NCBI GenBank assembly: GCA_030512335.1
Contig: JAULSU010000006.1
Coordinates: 3,782,001-3,846,000, forward strand
DNA from: Immersiella caudata
Taxonomy: Eukaryota; Ascomycota; Sordariomycetes; Sordariales; Lasiosphaeriaceae
Length of the DNA: 64,000 nucleotides
Direction of reading: 5' to 3'
Shown here: one piece after another, positions 10,462 through 21,586 of the stretch
Position numbering within the stretch: the stretch's first letter is position 1
Layout: each line of letters begins with the position of its first letter
Notes under the pieces: model-generated
Told to the model about the DNA's origin: nothing
Seen by the model: the letters and a program-made list of their open reading frames with translations, nothing else
The model's database searches: none
Position numbers and translations under genes: made by a program

Positions 10462-13400
10462 TCAGGAGACATTCAACGTCGCAAGCCTCCTCGTCGCATC
10501 ATCACAGCCATGCTCCGCCGAGAGTTCATACCAATGCCGGGCCATCTGCAGATTCTTTGAAACATGGATCCCAATCTCGTAATAATAGCCCATTACGAAT
10601 TCGGCGTAACTGAGGCCCGTCGCGGCTGCGTCGGTGGCAAATTCGAAAGCGAGACGATAGTTCTCCCGGAGCGTGCCCTCGTGACCATATAGAAACCACC
10701 GGCTCACCGCCAAACTTGCCTCTGGGTTTCCCTGACGAGCTGCAAGATGGTAGTAGTGAACCGATAGAGCGGGCTCAAAGTCACAGCCCATCTGGCGGAG
10801 CTCGTAGACCTGTCCCAATTTGAGTTGTGCCTTTACGAATCCTCTGCCGCAAGCGTTAGCAAACGCACCGGAAAAGAGAAGCTCCAGTCATTAATACGAG
10901 ATGGGGAATCAAGTCTGGTAAACATGTGGGGGATGGCCGTGAGGGGCAGTCGACTCACAAGTAGGCGGCCTTCATGATCCACTGCAGACCCAGCTCTTCG
11001 TTCGGGGCCAAAATATTCGCAGGAACTGTTATGTCGGGCATTTGATTGGCGAGAAGCATGCCGTAAATGTATGCACCTTCTGGTACATCTTCGTCGCTCG
11101 TTTCAGCGCTCTGCAGTATCACCTCAATCCCTCGTCTCAGGTCTTTAGCCACACCGTGCTGTCCCAGCAGGTAGACCATGCCCAACTTGTATGTGCAGCC
11201 AGCATCCTTGAGGTCCGCCCCCGCATTGTATTCGAACATGGCTGCATCGGTATCGTTCATTTTTTCGTGTATAAGGCCCAGCCTATATCTCGCCCGGACA
11301 TATCCCTCGTCAGACGATAATTGGTATAGCTTCTGCGCTTCAATGGTACTTTTCTCGCTGCCGAACTTCCCGAATTCGGCCATCTTCCCCTTTTGGTAGC
11401 ATGCCTCTGGGTGGTTCTGAGCAGCCAAAAAAGAGATAATATTCAGTGCATCGTTGCGAAGCGTTTGCTCATTGGGTGGAGTCACTGGTCGCTCGTAGCC
11501 GCCTTCCCTCTTCCACCTCCTTTCGGCCACTTGTTGAGCTGTTTCGTTCCATATGAGCACATCCCGTGCCCAATTCATCTGCATTGCGACGTTGTTTGAG
11601 TGTAGGACCGTGTTACGTGCGTTCCAGAATATCTCCCACTTCTCCTCATCGCTCGGGGCGATCATCTCGCCTGTGACTTTCGGAAATGCTGAGGTGCTGG
11701 CGCTGTTTCCGACATCTCCGGCAGTGCGGGGTGTTGAATTGACGTGTGGATCAGGCGACTCTGGCCTGCTGGCGGACCGGAACGAGAGGTTGCTGTGGGA
11801 TGACAAAGGCTCCCGTGAAGACTTAGAGTGCAGGCGAGCATTTCCGGTAACGCTGCCGTTGCCCTGTTCGTCGGAGGCATAGATCGTCCGGGGGACTGCG
11901 AACAGAGCCAGCTGTTGGAGATGGGTGCCGACGTGCCGGCGAAACTGACGCGGATCCACAGTTACGACGACATCTGGACCGAGGCCCTGACCAGAACTGT
12001 TGAATTGGGGGAGCGTTTGTCGGAGCTTTTGCTCCCATTCATCGCAGAATGGACAGTCCTGTGCTGGGATAGCGGCTAGGGGTGCCTGGCTGACGTCTAT
12101 TAGAGTCCGCAACTGTGTTCCGTCCACCTCAGGATGACGAGCCCCGGCATGGGCCTTCAAGGTGTCCAAGGATCGGTACGGACCATACTTGCAAACGGCG
12201 CAAGTCCATTGTCGGCGGTGTTGTTTGAGCTCGTGGTCGAACCATGCCTTTTGATCCCCAAACATCTCGAGGCCGCACTCCCCTTCCCCAAGAGTGCAGA
12301 CGTAGGCCTTGAGATCGTGGTAAGCATGACGGCGCCAGGCCCTTCCTCGGGTGAACTTCTTGATGCCACAACACAGGATGCATTCAAATTCCCGGTTCCC
12401 TTGGCTGACGTCGGCTAGTGTCGGAAGTTCAAGACGAGACTGTCCTTCGTCAAGGCCTATTGATGATGCGGCAGAAGAGTACGTTTTGCCATCGTCTGCG
12501 TCGTCTGCGTCGTCGATAGCCTGTGGCTCTGCCATTGCCGCCCTGACCCTTGCGGGATCAAGCGTTGACGCCTTCGTGGACGGCCTTGTCCAAAGGGTCG
12601 GCGCCGTAGGGTCTATCATATCCCCGTATCGAGGCTGATCAGAGCGGGGCAGCGTGTCATTGTTTGGATTTTGCTGATCTCCGCCGGGAAAATTACCCAT
12701 GGATGTTAGCAGCACAGGCTGGGACGACTGGGCTTGATCCAAGATCTTCTTATGATCAGGTTGCTCGAGACGCTCCCTGTGCTCACGGCAGTAGCGAATG
12801 AACTGACGACGGCTCGTAATGGCCCGGCCGAGGCGCTCCACCAGCCATTTTTTGTCCTGGGAAGCCAGCTTCGGATAGCGTTCTTGGACATGGTTGATGT
12901 CGAACTGTTCGTTGAAGGGATCGCGACGGTCCTGGAGAGCCTTGACAAAGCGGTCTCGCGGAGTAGCTTGCTGGATCAGGACTGATATTCGGAATAGGCT
13001 GCTAACACATTCAGACATAATGTCCAGCATGTCCCTGGCCTCGCTGGTTGTGGGACCGCCTTGGTAATCGCCATCCTCGTCGCCAATGCCGAGCGCATTG
13101 CTCGGGGCTTCGGAGGAGACGAACTCGCGGTTTTCGCGCCTCCCAGAAAGTATATCGAGGACTAGGGCAAACATTTCAAGTTAGCGCCCCGACAGGTGAT
13201 GGGAAGAGAGACTGTGAGTGCGCACGGTCGTCAGCGGCCTCGATAATCTCGTCAAGGAGGCCAAGCACGCCGGACAAGACTTCGACAACATCTCCTAGCC
13301 GGGCTTCAAGGGATAGCTTGGACGTTGGCGGGTGTGAGGCGCCTATGTTGCCGCTCCAAAGTCGGAATCGATCCGAGAGATCTTGTGCTTCTTCGATCTG

Positions 13401-13550
13401 GAACGGGCTGCCGATTTCGCTCCCGATTGCGCTGCCTGCGCCGATTGGCGTCCCCGCAGGCACAAGCTCAACGATCTGGTCAAAGCGGGAGCGGATTTCC
13501 AGAACCTTATCTGCGACAAACGCCGCTGAGACCTCAGTGGTGGGATCCAT
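10462..13550 (-). CDS. C2H2-type zinc-finger protein with C-terminal SEL1 repeats
   Basis: Predicted exons, minus strand: 13550-13226, 13161-10959 and 10843-10462, giving 969 residues. The 64-bp intron at 13162-13225 has a GCTAAC branch; the 115-bp intron at 10844-10958 joins MKAAYL to GFVKAQLKLGQVYEL, completing a SEL1 repeat. The N-terminal 300 residues are helical and charged. A Cys/His-rich block follows at about residues 368-450, with FECILCCGIKKF, RHAYHDLKAYVC, WTCAVCKYGPYRSLDTLKAH and later CPFCDEW and RRHVGTHLQQLALF. This matches a common fungal C2H2 family known by its sequence, without assigned function. The last 270 residues are SEL1/TPR-like repeats, for example ACYQKGKMAEFGKFG and ARYRLGLIHEKMND, which form protein-binding superhelices. 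It is transcribed away from the DUF7580 gene across a 306-bp gap. Confidence 0.8.
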
Positions 13551-13856
13551 CAATCACCGGCGGGGTGGCTCGTCCCCCGACCTTAGGCGTCGACTTGGCA
13601 GCGGAACGAGATGCAGTAAGGATTGGAGACTCCAACAGACCTGACTTGCGCTGGTTGGGGCCTGGGGTCACGTGGGGCCGCATTCGTCCAGTCCGGCCCC
13701 TCTCGGCGTTTGCGGCTGAGAATCTGCGACGTGGGCGGCAGGAACGGGGGGCGGGGGTAATCACGACAGCTGTTTCTGCTTTTTCACCGAGTCTTTGCGT
13801 TCGCGTCACTCAAACTTTGTCATCTTACTGTAGTTCGGCCTAACCAGCGGTGCGAA
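13551..13856. promoter_or_regulatory. Compact bidirectional promoter region
   Basis: 306 bp separate the two divergent start codons of the SEL1/C2H2 gene and the DUF7580 gene. Both promoters must lie in it or overlap the coding starts. No clear TATA box on either strand. Confidence 0.5.
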
Positions 13857-15847
13857 ATGTCTGGCTTCGAGATTGCAGGAATTGTGCTGGGCGCGTTTCC
13901 TGTCGCCATCTCGGCGCTTCAGGGCTACCGGCGCGCTGCCGAGATGATCGACTGCTGGCACGAGATTCGACGGGAACACTCCAAGTGCAGCCACGAGATT
14001 CAATTTCACCAATTAAGATATACTTGCACTGTCAAAAGGCTGCTATTGCCGCTGGTGGTCGACGACGACACAATCGCGCGCCTCGTGGCCGACCCGAGGG
14101 GCGAGTTCTGGAAAGCGCCCTTCATCGCCGACGCCCTCGAGAAGCGGTTGCAAGACTCGTACACGCTCTACTTTGAGACGATAACAGAGATACGGCGGAC
14201 CATCGACGAGCTCAACGAGGAGCTGATCCGAAATATGGAGCTGTTCACCGACGCCCAAGCCACCGCCAACCGTGTCTCTTCGTCCCGCTCTAGCACACCA
14301 CCTCCATCCGAGTCCAAGCCCACCTCTGCGTCCCGCTTCAGGCAGCGTTTCAAAAAACCACTCGAACTGCAGAACCGATTCAAGAAGGCGCTCAAGACAG
14401 GCGCCGAATCCGCTCAACTCCGCGGCCAAGAATTTGCGAGTCGGGCAAGATTCATCATGCGCGAGACCGACCGGACACGCATCTTTGGAGAGCTCCACCT
14501 CGGCAATGACAGGCTCGAAAAACTGCTGCAGATGAATGACCACCTCTCCGCTCTCCAGACTGCGAGGCAGAAAGCCACGGCAAACGCCACCGCATCGGCT
14601 ACCGCCTTGGTCGATTTCTGGAGGCACGCTGATCGGCTTTACACGACTCTGTCTCGTTCATGGGGCTGCTCCTGCGTTCACAGCCATTGCGCCCGGCTCG
14701 CTCTAGAGCATCGAACAAATTCTGAGAAAGAATTTCGGCTTCTGGTGTCGTACGGACCTGCCATCCCGACCGCCGTGACAGGCAGCTCCGGGAAATGGAA
14801 GCTCTGCTCGCTGAAGATCAAAGCGCAATCTGCAGAGAAGCTTCAGCCCGTGGAGCGAGTGAGAGAGGCACTCCCACCTGCCTCGATACCAAGTTCGGAC
14901 CCGCAACATCGGACAGCCGTACCGTCGAAGCCCGCCCTCCGGGGCGGAAACCGAAGCCGGCCTGACCAAAAACAACGTGCCCAGGGGCAGCTGTGAGTTT
15001 CATGAATCTAACCACCCCAGCAATGTCGCCCGGCCTGCTAACCTCATGCCGACGGCCCAGAGTACCGATCATCACTGTGACACTCGCCCTGCCCAACGGC
15101 AGACTACCCGATATCGATAATGAAGGGAGGATACCCGATCTCTGCTCCCGACTCTCCCACCTCGACACCTCATCCACCGAATCCACAGGCTTCCTCGACG
15201 CAACAGACACCCGGTACTACGTCTATCCCGAACAAAGCATGGTTCCCGGCACCTCAGGTCCCGTGGCAACATTAGCTCAGTTCTTGTCACAAAACCCACC
15301 GGCCCGCCTCAGCCGTAAACAGAGATACAACGTTGCTTTGGATATCGCATCTTCCTTCGTTCAGCTAATGGCCACGCCCTGGATCGACAGATCGCTCAAC
15401 AAGGGAGCCATAGAATTCTGCCAGAAAGCAGGCGGTGCACAACTCGGCCCACCGCTTGTGGCTCGCCGATTTGAACCTCAGGAGAAGGAGGAACAGGAGG
15501 ATCTCGCGACACAACCTGGCGGCATTAACACCGCAGCAATCAACGCTCTAGGTGTGCTTCTCCTCGAGCTCTGTTTCGGGAGGCCGATCGAGAGGCACGC
15601 GTTTCGAGAGTCGCTTGGTGGTGGGGTAGCCAACGCAAACCCAGAGGTGGCTGCCACCTTTGACCTCATGGCTGCCCTGCAGTGGCAAGCTGAAGTGATC
15701 GGCGAGGCGGGCTCGGATTACTCGGAAGCTGTTGAGTGGTGTCTCAGGGGGTGTCACATGGCAGCTTCTGATACCTCCAGCTCGTGGAGGAAAGAGATGC
15801 TGCAGAAGGTGGTTATTCCGCTTGAGCGGTGTAATTCTTGCTTTTAA
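13857..15847 (+). CDS. DUF7580-type protein with HeLo-like N-terminus
   Basis: Two exons, 13857-14992 and 15061-15847, joined across a 68-bp intron (GTGAGT, GCTAAC branch, CCCAG), giving 640 residues. The start SGFEIAGIVLGAFPVAISAL is a hydrophobic helix as found in HeLo-like and prion-inhibition domains of fungal cell-death proteins. Then come the charged helical segments typical of DUF7580 proteins (DCWHEIRREHSKCSHEIQ, KRLLLPLVVDDDTIARL, ELIRNMELF). The C-terminal half has GFLDATDTRYYVYP, RYNVALDIASSFVQLMATPW and INALGVLLLELCFGRPIE, which I read as a degenerate kinase-like fold with no visible catalytic HRD or DFG motif. Family assignment is from memory of the sequence pattern; a cell-death role is inference. 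The divergent neighbour suggests co-expression. Confidence 0.8.
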
Positions 15848-17838
15848 ACGCTGAATTCAACACTATTGGCCCGTAAGGGTGCAGCATTCTGGCCTGCAGC
15901 CCTAGGAAGGGTTGAAGCTTCTTCGCGGCGGCCGACCTGACAAGAAATAACCATTCGGTCTTTCGCTGCCCGCAGCTCTCTTGGCCTTGGCTTTCCTTGT
16001 TTCGTCCAATATTGATAACCGTTCTTACAACACCTGTCCTTGCCGAGCCCAAAGAGCCGGCAAGGCGCAGGCTCCTTTGGACCACAGTTTTTACATCCCT
16101 CTCGAGCCTTTGTGTCCCGATCCGATGAATCGCGGGACCGTCCTCGGCAAGCTCGCAGTTCCCACAACCAGTCTTGACAATTCAAAGTCTCGCTCTCTCT
16201 CTCTCTCTGCCATTACTTCTCGCTTTATATGGTTCCCAGCAAGCTCTGTACCTGGGTAGGGATGGTGAGATAACAACTTGTGCCAGGTGGTTCTCTGACA
16301 TAAGGAGCAGGAGGAGGAGGGAAGGAGGGATGAGGAGGCGGCATTTGGGGTGTTGTGAAGGCGAGGCTGGAGAGGAAGAGGAGGGAGGATGAGAGGAGGA
16401 GGGAAGAGGCGTATCTGGAGAGGTGTGGCGGGAGAGGATGGGTCAAGATCCGATGCAAGCGATTAGCAGGTACGTTCTATGTAGATTGGTCTAGTCGGTT
16501 ATCCTGAGGTATCGAAAGGAACTTGGCACGTCCAACCTCTCGGGTGTAGGTTTCAATCTCTGTGACCATTTCCAGAACAGATTGGCGAAACTGGACAGCA
16601 TCTCTGTCTGGGACGTCAGTTGGAGAAGTTCCCAATACTCTCCTAGAGCCCCGAATCGTCCTCCTCCAACACCCTCCAGCCTGGCGCGTCGCATTTGAAG
16701 CCTTGCCTCGTACCTGGCCCCGCCACCGCCACATACCCCAAAACTCCTCCGCCGACGACTTTGAGTGGCTTTACCTGTTCACCCCTGAAGAGTTTTATGC
16801 CCACCCGATTCTGGCGGCAAAGGGCACACGTTGGGGAGTCTTCTAAGCGGAAAGTTATGTTGTAAGCGGACAGTTACGTTTGGATAGTTGTGCTTCGGGC
16901 GTACAGTTGCGTTTTCCGCGAATAAATTCCACAGTCAAGCTCCGAAGTGATTATCGACGACGACGTGGATGAGAATTTCGGCGAGCACCTAGCCGAATCT
17001 GCCGCCAACTCAACTCTGAGAGTGATAAGAAGTCCTCTCACATAGAGGGAGCGGTAGAAGGATAGTGAAAGCAAACATTCGGTGCCAGCCAACAGGCTCC
17101 TAGCTCAAAAACCAGTCAGGATGGCCTCGCAAGGCCGGCACGCCGCACAAGAAGAAGGTCCGCTGTGGTTCTGTCAAGGACAGTGTTCAGACCATCTGGA
17201 ACAAGAAGCGTGACGCCAGGGAGTAGTTCCTTCGTTTCTTGCTGACAGTTCATCAGTGACAATGCCCCACAGCTCAAACGGTGTCTTGGATCATCTAAGC
17301 CAGACAACTTTCCACGCGGGTGGGAGCCCTGCGACAAACTAGCAAAGGCGTTGTGAAAATGCAAGAAGGGATTCTAAAGACCTTTTGATGCCCTGTACCC
17401 CGAAAAGCAAGGTCTAGTAAAAATTAAAGGAGGTATAAGCTAGGTGGTCTTAATCGAGCGGGTAGGATTCAGGTGTGCCCCTCATGTGCGTAGCCACTCT
17501 ACAAGGACCCAATCAAGTTTAGGGGTTAGGAGCGAAGAGACGTCGAGGTTGACATGCGTGGGACTAATGCCGCTGTCGCACCCCTTTCCCTTTTGCACCC
17601 AATTGCATCCCTGTGCAGCCTGCAGCAAGATGCTGTTGTCACAAAGGGACCTTACACACCAACACCATTGCGACCGCATGATTAGACGGGTTGTCATGCA
17701 CTGAGCTCCATTGGACGTGATGGGCATATCCCCAGTTTTCGCGGAGACATGTATATCCTCGCGAGAGCCCATCTGCTCCCTCTGTTTGCACCCATCACTT
17801 TTGCTTCTTTCCGAGTGCATCGACTTTTACAACTTCAG
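15848..17838. other. Two-kilobase gene-poor stretch
   Basis: I found no gene I can defend. It contains a (CT)n run at about 16188-16208 and a purine-rich block at about 16300-16400. A coding-like fragment on the minus strand near 16480-16620 (DRDAVQFRQSVLEMVTEIET) may be a gene remnant, but it cannot be extended. Confidence 0.4.
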
Positions 17839-18099
17839 ATGGCAACTCACAACACGGACCCCGGGGCAATCCAAGCCGCCCCCGTGGCAGGGGAAGAGGA
17901 CGACGGCTATGACGATGTGGACACGGCATCGCTTTCATCGAGCATCCTGGACTACAGGGCCATCCACGGGCGCACATACCACAGTGCGCGGCACGCTGCC
18001 GAGTACTTTACTCCCAACGACGAGCAGCAGCAGGCCTCGGTAGTTCTGACCCATCAATACTTCACTGTGCTGCTGGACGGGAAGCTGCAAATTGCATAA
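17839..18099 (+). pseudogene. 5' fragment of a LaeA-type SAM methyltransferase gene
   Basis: 86 codons from the ATG at 17839 to a TAA at 18097. The sequence matches the N-terminal lead-in of fungal LaeA-like or TAM-domain methyltransferases: an acidic start (EEDDGYDDVDTASLSSSIL), then DYRAIHGRTYHS, FTPNDEQQQ and LLDGKLQIA. In intact relatives this is followed by the SAM-binding Rossmann motif (VLDVGTGTG). Here the frame stops just where that domain should begin, and no such motif is found in the following 340 bp. It is therefore a truncated remnant or a very small protein without catalytic domain. Confidence 0.6.
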
Positions 18100-18435
18100 A
18101 TCAACGATAAAAGAAAACGGCGTATAACAGGAGGGACAGGTCCGGCGAGCGGCCCGCCAAAGGAAGCCTAGAGGAACTGTTAGTGTTGTTTTGTAAGGTA
18201 GGCGGACAAAGGGAATTGGGAGAGCTTATCCGAAGAAGTGCCGAAAAGCCAATCGGAAACCAAGACCAGCCCTAGTGTGGCTAGATGTCGAGCCCTATGT
18301 GGCTGAGTGTCAGGCACCAATCCGGCATCAGCTGAAAAGGGATCCTCACCCCCTCTTCGGAGTCGTTTTGATTCCTCAACGAACAGACGTGACATCAATG
18401 CCTCTGTCTTAGGTGGCTGTACCTTCTACACTACC
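18100..18435. other. Upstream region of HET-ankyrin gene
   Basis: 336 bp with no gene recognised. It marks the break where the methyltransferase fragment ends and contains the promoter of the HET-ankyrin gene. Confidence 0.4.
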
Positions 18436-21053
18436 ATGGCTTCCTACACGTACACCTCTCTGCCAACGGGAAGTGTACGGCTGCTCCGACTTCTGCCAAA
18501 TTCAGACAGGAATTCCCGCATAGAATGTCAGCTCATTACCTTCTCCATGTTCGACTCAGGAAGCACCCATCCGTACGAGGCCCTGTCGTATGTGTGGGGA
18601 TCTGAGGACAAGAAACAACCTATTTATGTGGACGGCGGCGAGCTATATGTCACGGCAAACCTCCACGCAGCGCTGTCACATCTTCGACATTGCTTTGTGG
18701 AAAGGGTCCTATGGGTAGATGCTATTTGTATCAACCAACACGTCAAGGACGAAAAGGGACGGCAGGTTCAGTCTATGGCAAAGATCTATGCCAAAGCAAG
18801 TCGAGTAATTGTGTGGCTTGTGGACCCACCGGAGAAGGCCGCACTGAAGAGGGTCGCACCGGACCAAGGCGACCCAGCGGTCGACGGAGATCAAGCGGAC
18901 AACGGAGATCAAGCGCTCGAATCAATTCGTGCTGCTGCTGAAGAGCAGCACGTGGATTCCAAGATGGACCAAGCGATCCTCACTCTGCTTCGACGGGAAT
19001 GGTTCCAGCGCATCTGGGTAAGTGGTAAACGGTCAACAATACGTCAAAATCGCTATTAACAAAGTTTATACAGGTCCTTCAAGAAGTTGCTGCAGCTCGA
19101 CATATCCTAATCAAGTCCGGTTCTACAGAAATCGACGGATATGCGTTCTGCAGAGGCTTAAGCGTACTCAAGCCATTCGAAACGCATCCAGACCTGCAGG
19201 CCCTAATCCCTCCGATAGCCTACCTCATAAAAGGCGCAGTCTTCCGGCGGCGTCATGACAAAGACGACACTAGTCGGCCGGCCAAGTTTTCCTTAAAAAT
19301 CTGCCCTCTAGGTGAGCTGGTGGATATGTACCACACTCGCAAGGCTACCAACCCTCTCGACAAGGTTTACGCCTTGCTTGGCATGAGCTCCGATGATCCG
19401 GGGATCAAAGCTGACTACAATTCTTCGTGGAAAGACCTCTTTCGAGAGCTTGTCAACTTCAGCCTCTCCAATCCAGTGTCCATCCGCACATGGGACGCCA
19501 AGGAGGTACCAGTGATGGAAGCTAATGGCAACGTTCTTGCTGAAGTATCCTCTGCCAGAGAAGACGCCACTCGGGATGACGGAGAGCATGTGGAGATTAC
19601 TGGGAAGACTGCGCCCAGCCATTCCGACGCGGAAGGGGAGCAAAGCTCTCGCTCTGCCATACAAGCTTCAGCAAAGGCCATCGAGAAATGTGATGTCGTG
19701 GAGGTAGCAGTGATTGAAGCCAAGGGCTACGTTCTTGGCGAAGTATCCGCCACCGGAGAGGACGTGGAAATCACTTGGAAGACGGCCCCCGGCCATTCCG
19801 ATGCGAAAAGGGAACCAAGCTCTCGGTTCGCCTTCCCGGCGTCAGCAAAGGTTATCAAGAAAGGCGATATCGTCTGTCTTCTGGAAGGTGCATCAAGGCC
19901 GACGACAATCATCAGGCCGTGCGACGGTTTTTCGACCATTATCAGGATTGCAGGTCCTGTAGACCGTCTGCCAAAATGGTCGGATTTAATAACGACCTTT
20001 CCCACCGATTTACTACTTGTCTGGGACTGGGACGAATGTCGAAGAAAGTCGCAAGGTGGAGAAGGCTATGAGTACTTCATCAGCAGTCGAGGGGTTCCTC
20101 AGTGTCCCAGTCCGGAGTGCCGGTGCCAGGATCATCTGGACAAGGCTGCCAGATGGTGGAATTTGGGAATGCTGCTGAACGGAATGAAACGATTTAAAGA
20201 GGCTGTGAAGACTTTCCAAAAAGCCATAGAGGTCTATGGGGCTGCGGCGGCATTAAGAAGTGTGGACAACACATCTCCTGGGCACGTGCCTTGGAGAGAG
20301 GTGGATAAGAAGGTGCTAGGGATAATGAATGACCTCCTTTTCAAAGATAAAGGCGCCAGCTTGGAGACAAAGTATACGGAGCACGGTCAGATGCCGCTGT
20401 GGTGGGCTGTTGAAGAGGGTCACGAGGTCGCCATAGAGCTGCTAGCTGAGAACGGTGCTGACTTTGACGCGAAGGATAAGACCGGCCGGACGCCGCTGTC
20501 GTGGGCAGCTGAGAAGGGCCACGAGGCGGTGGTGCGGCTGCTGGTCGAGAAGGGCGCCAGTGTCGAGACGAAGGATGATTGGCGCCGGACGCCGCTGTCG
20601 TGGGCGGCTGAGAGGGGCCACGAGGCGGTAGTGCGGCTGCTAATCGAGAAGGGCGCCAGTGTCGAGACGAAGGATGAGAGGCGCGGGACGCCGCTATCTG
20701 GGGCGGCTGAGAGGGGCCACGAGGCGGTGGTGCGGCTGCTGATCGAGAAGGGCGCCAGTGTCGAGACGAAGGATAAGAGCGGCGGGACGCCGCTGTCTTG
20801 GGCGGCTGAGAGGGGCCACGAGGCGGTGGTGCGGCTGCTGATCGAGAAGGGCGCCAGTGTCGAGACGAAGGATGAGAGCGGCTGGACACCGCTGTCTGGG
20901 GCAGCTGAGAGGGGCCACGAGGCGGTGGTGCGGCTGCTGATCGAGAAGGGCGCCAGTGTCAAGACGAAGGATGAGAGCGGCCGGACGCCGCTGTCGTGGG
21001 CGGCTAAGAGGGGCCACGAGGCGGTGGTGCGACTGCTGAAACGTGCGATTTAG
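18436..21053 (+). CDS. HET-domain protein with TPR and near-identical ankyrin repeats
   Basis: Exons 18436-19017 and 19074-21053 joined across a 56-bp intron (GTAAGT, CTATTAAC branch, ATACAG), giving 853 residues. The intron sits inside the HET domain, between QRIW and VLQEVAAARHI. HET motifs: PYEALSYVWG (residues 46-55), LWVDAICINQ, MAKIYAKASRVIVWL, WFQRIWVLQE and TNPLDKVYALLGM. The HET domain holds a Gly/Asp/Gln-rich insertion. A linker (about 338-461) contains an internal duplication, followed by a TPR-like helix pair (WNLGMLLNGMKRFKEAVKTF). One diverged ankyrin repeat is followed by five full and one partial 33-residue units (667-853) that are almost identical at DNA level. HET proteins trigger cell death on non-self contact; the repeat domain is the likely recognition surface. 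The gene looks intact. Confidence 0.9.
19504..19874 (+). repeat. Internal duplication in the linker of the HET-ankyrin gene
   Basis: Two similar copies in tandem, about 19504-19698 and 19702-19874. Matching segments are VPVMEANGNVLAEVS with VAVIEAKGYVLGEVS, VEITGKTAPSHSDAEGEQSS with VEITWKTAPGHSDAKREPSS, and ASAKAIEKCDVV with ASAKVIKKGDIV. The first copy has an extra DATRDDGE segment. Confidence 0.8.
20490..21050 (+). repeat. Tandem 99-bp ankyrin-coding repeats
   Basis: Units begin at 20490, 20589, 20688, 20787, 20886 and 20985 (the last is 66 bp). Each encodes TPLS(W/G)AAERGHEAVVRLL followed by a variable end. Differences cluster at residue 5 (W or G) and residues 29-33 (DDWRR, DERRG, DKSGG, DESGW, DESGR), while the rest is nearly fixed even at silent sites. 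This is the signature of recent unit exchange plus change at exposed loop positions. Confidence 0.9.
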
Positions 21054-21438
21054 GTCTCAATAATTGCTTAACCTCCTCCCCACCTACCACCTATTCATAG
21101 GCCCTTATTATATACTCCTTATCTGTGGCAAATAAATGTGTCATAATTACTAAATTTCCGAGGAATTGCTTATATAACGTAATATACCACTAATTTTTGC
21201 CACATAGAAGACGCGACCCAGCACACGGACCGCCCCACACCCAGACATGATCTGCATGGGCACCCTCCCCTCAACACCAACGGTCAAAACATTCAATTCC
21301 TAAGTAATTTCTATTATGTAAAATGCCTACTGCATCTCCTCGAGCTCCCGAAGCCTATCTAGGCCGTGGATAATCATCTCCTGGACTTGCTTAACGACTG
21401 GGGCAAGGTGTTACGACCTGTGCTGTCAGAAAGAAAGG

Positions 21439-21506
21439 GGTTCAGGGGCCCTGGGCTTCCGGTCAGCGAAGCTGACTGGATGCCTGGCACCGCCTGAACG
21501 CCAGTC
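21439..21506. repeat. Nested inverted repeat
   Basis: An outer pair GTTCAGG / CCTGAAC encloses an inner pair (C)CGGTCAGC-gaa-GCTGACTGG, with one mismatch. It can form a branched hairpin in either strand. Confidence 0.5.
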
Positions 21507-21563
21507 AGCCTCAGCCATGGTGTTGACGAAGCTGAATCCTACGGAGTGGTCTATCAAGAAGGA

Positions 21564-21586
21564 GGTTCTGGCTTCCAGCCAGAACC
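21564..21586. repeat. Perfect 10-bp hairpin
   Basis: GGTTCTGGCT at 21564-21573 and AGCCAGAACC at 21577-21586 are exact reverse complements around a 3-base loop (TCC). Confidence 0.75.

Noticed and set aside
15844..16185. Cys-rich minus-strand open frame that might be a small secreted protein
   Set aside because: No signal peptide, no ATG at a sensible place, and composition typical of antisense GC-rich DNA.
20341..21017. Repetitive open frames antisense to the ankyrin repeats
   Set aside because: Their repeats come only from the 99-bp units of the sense gene.
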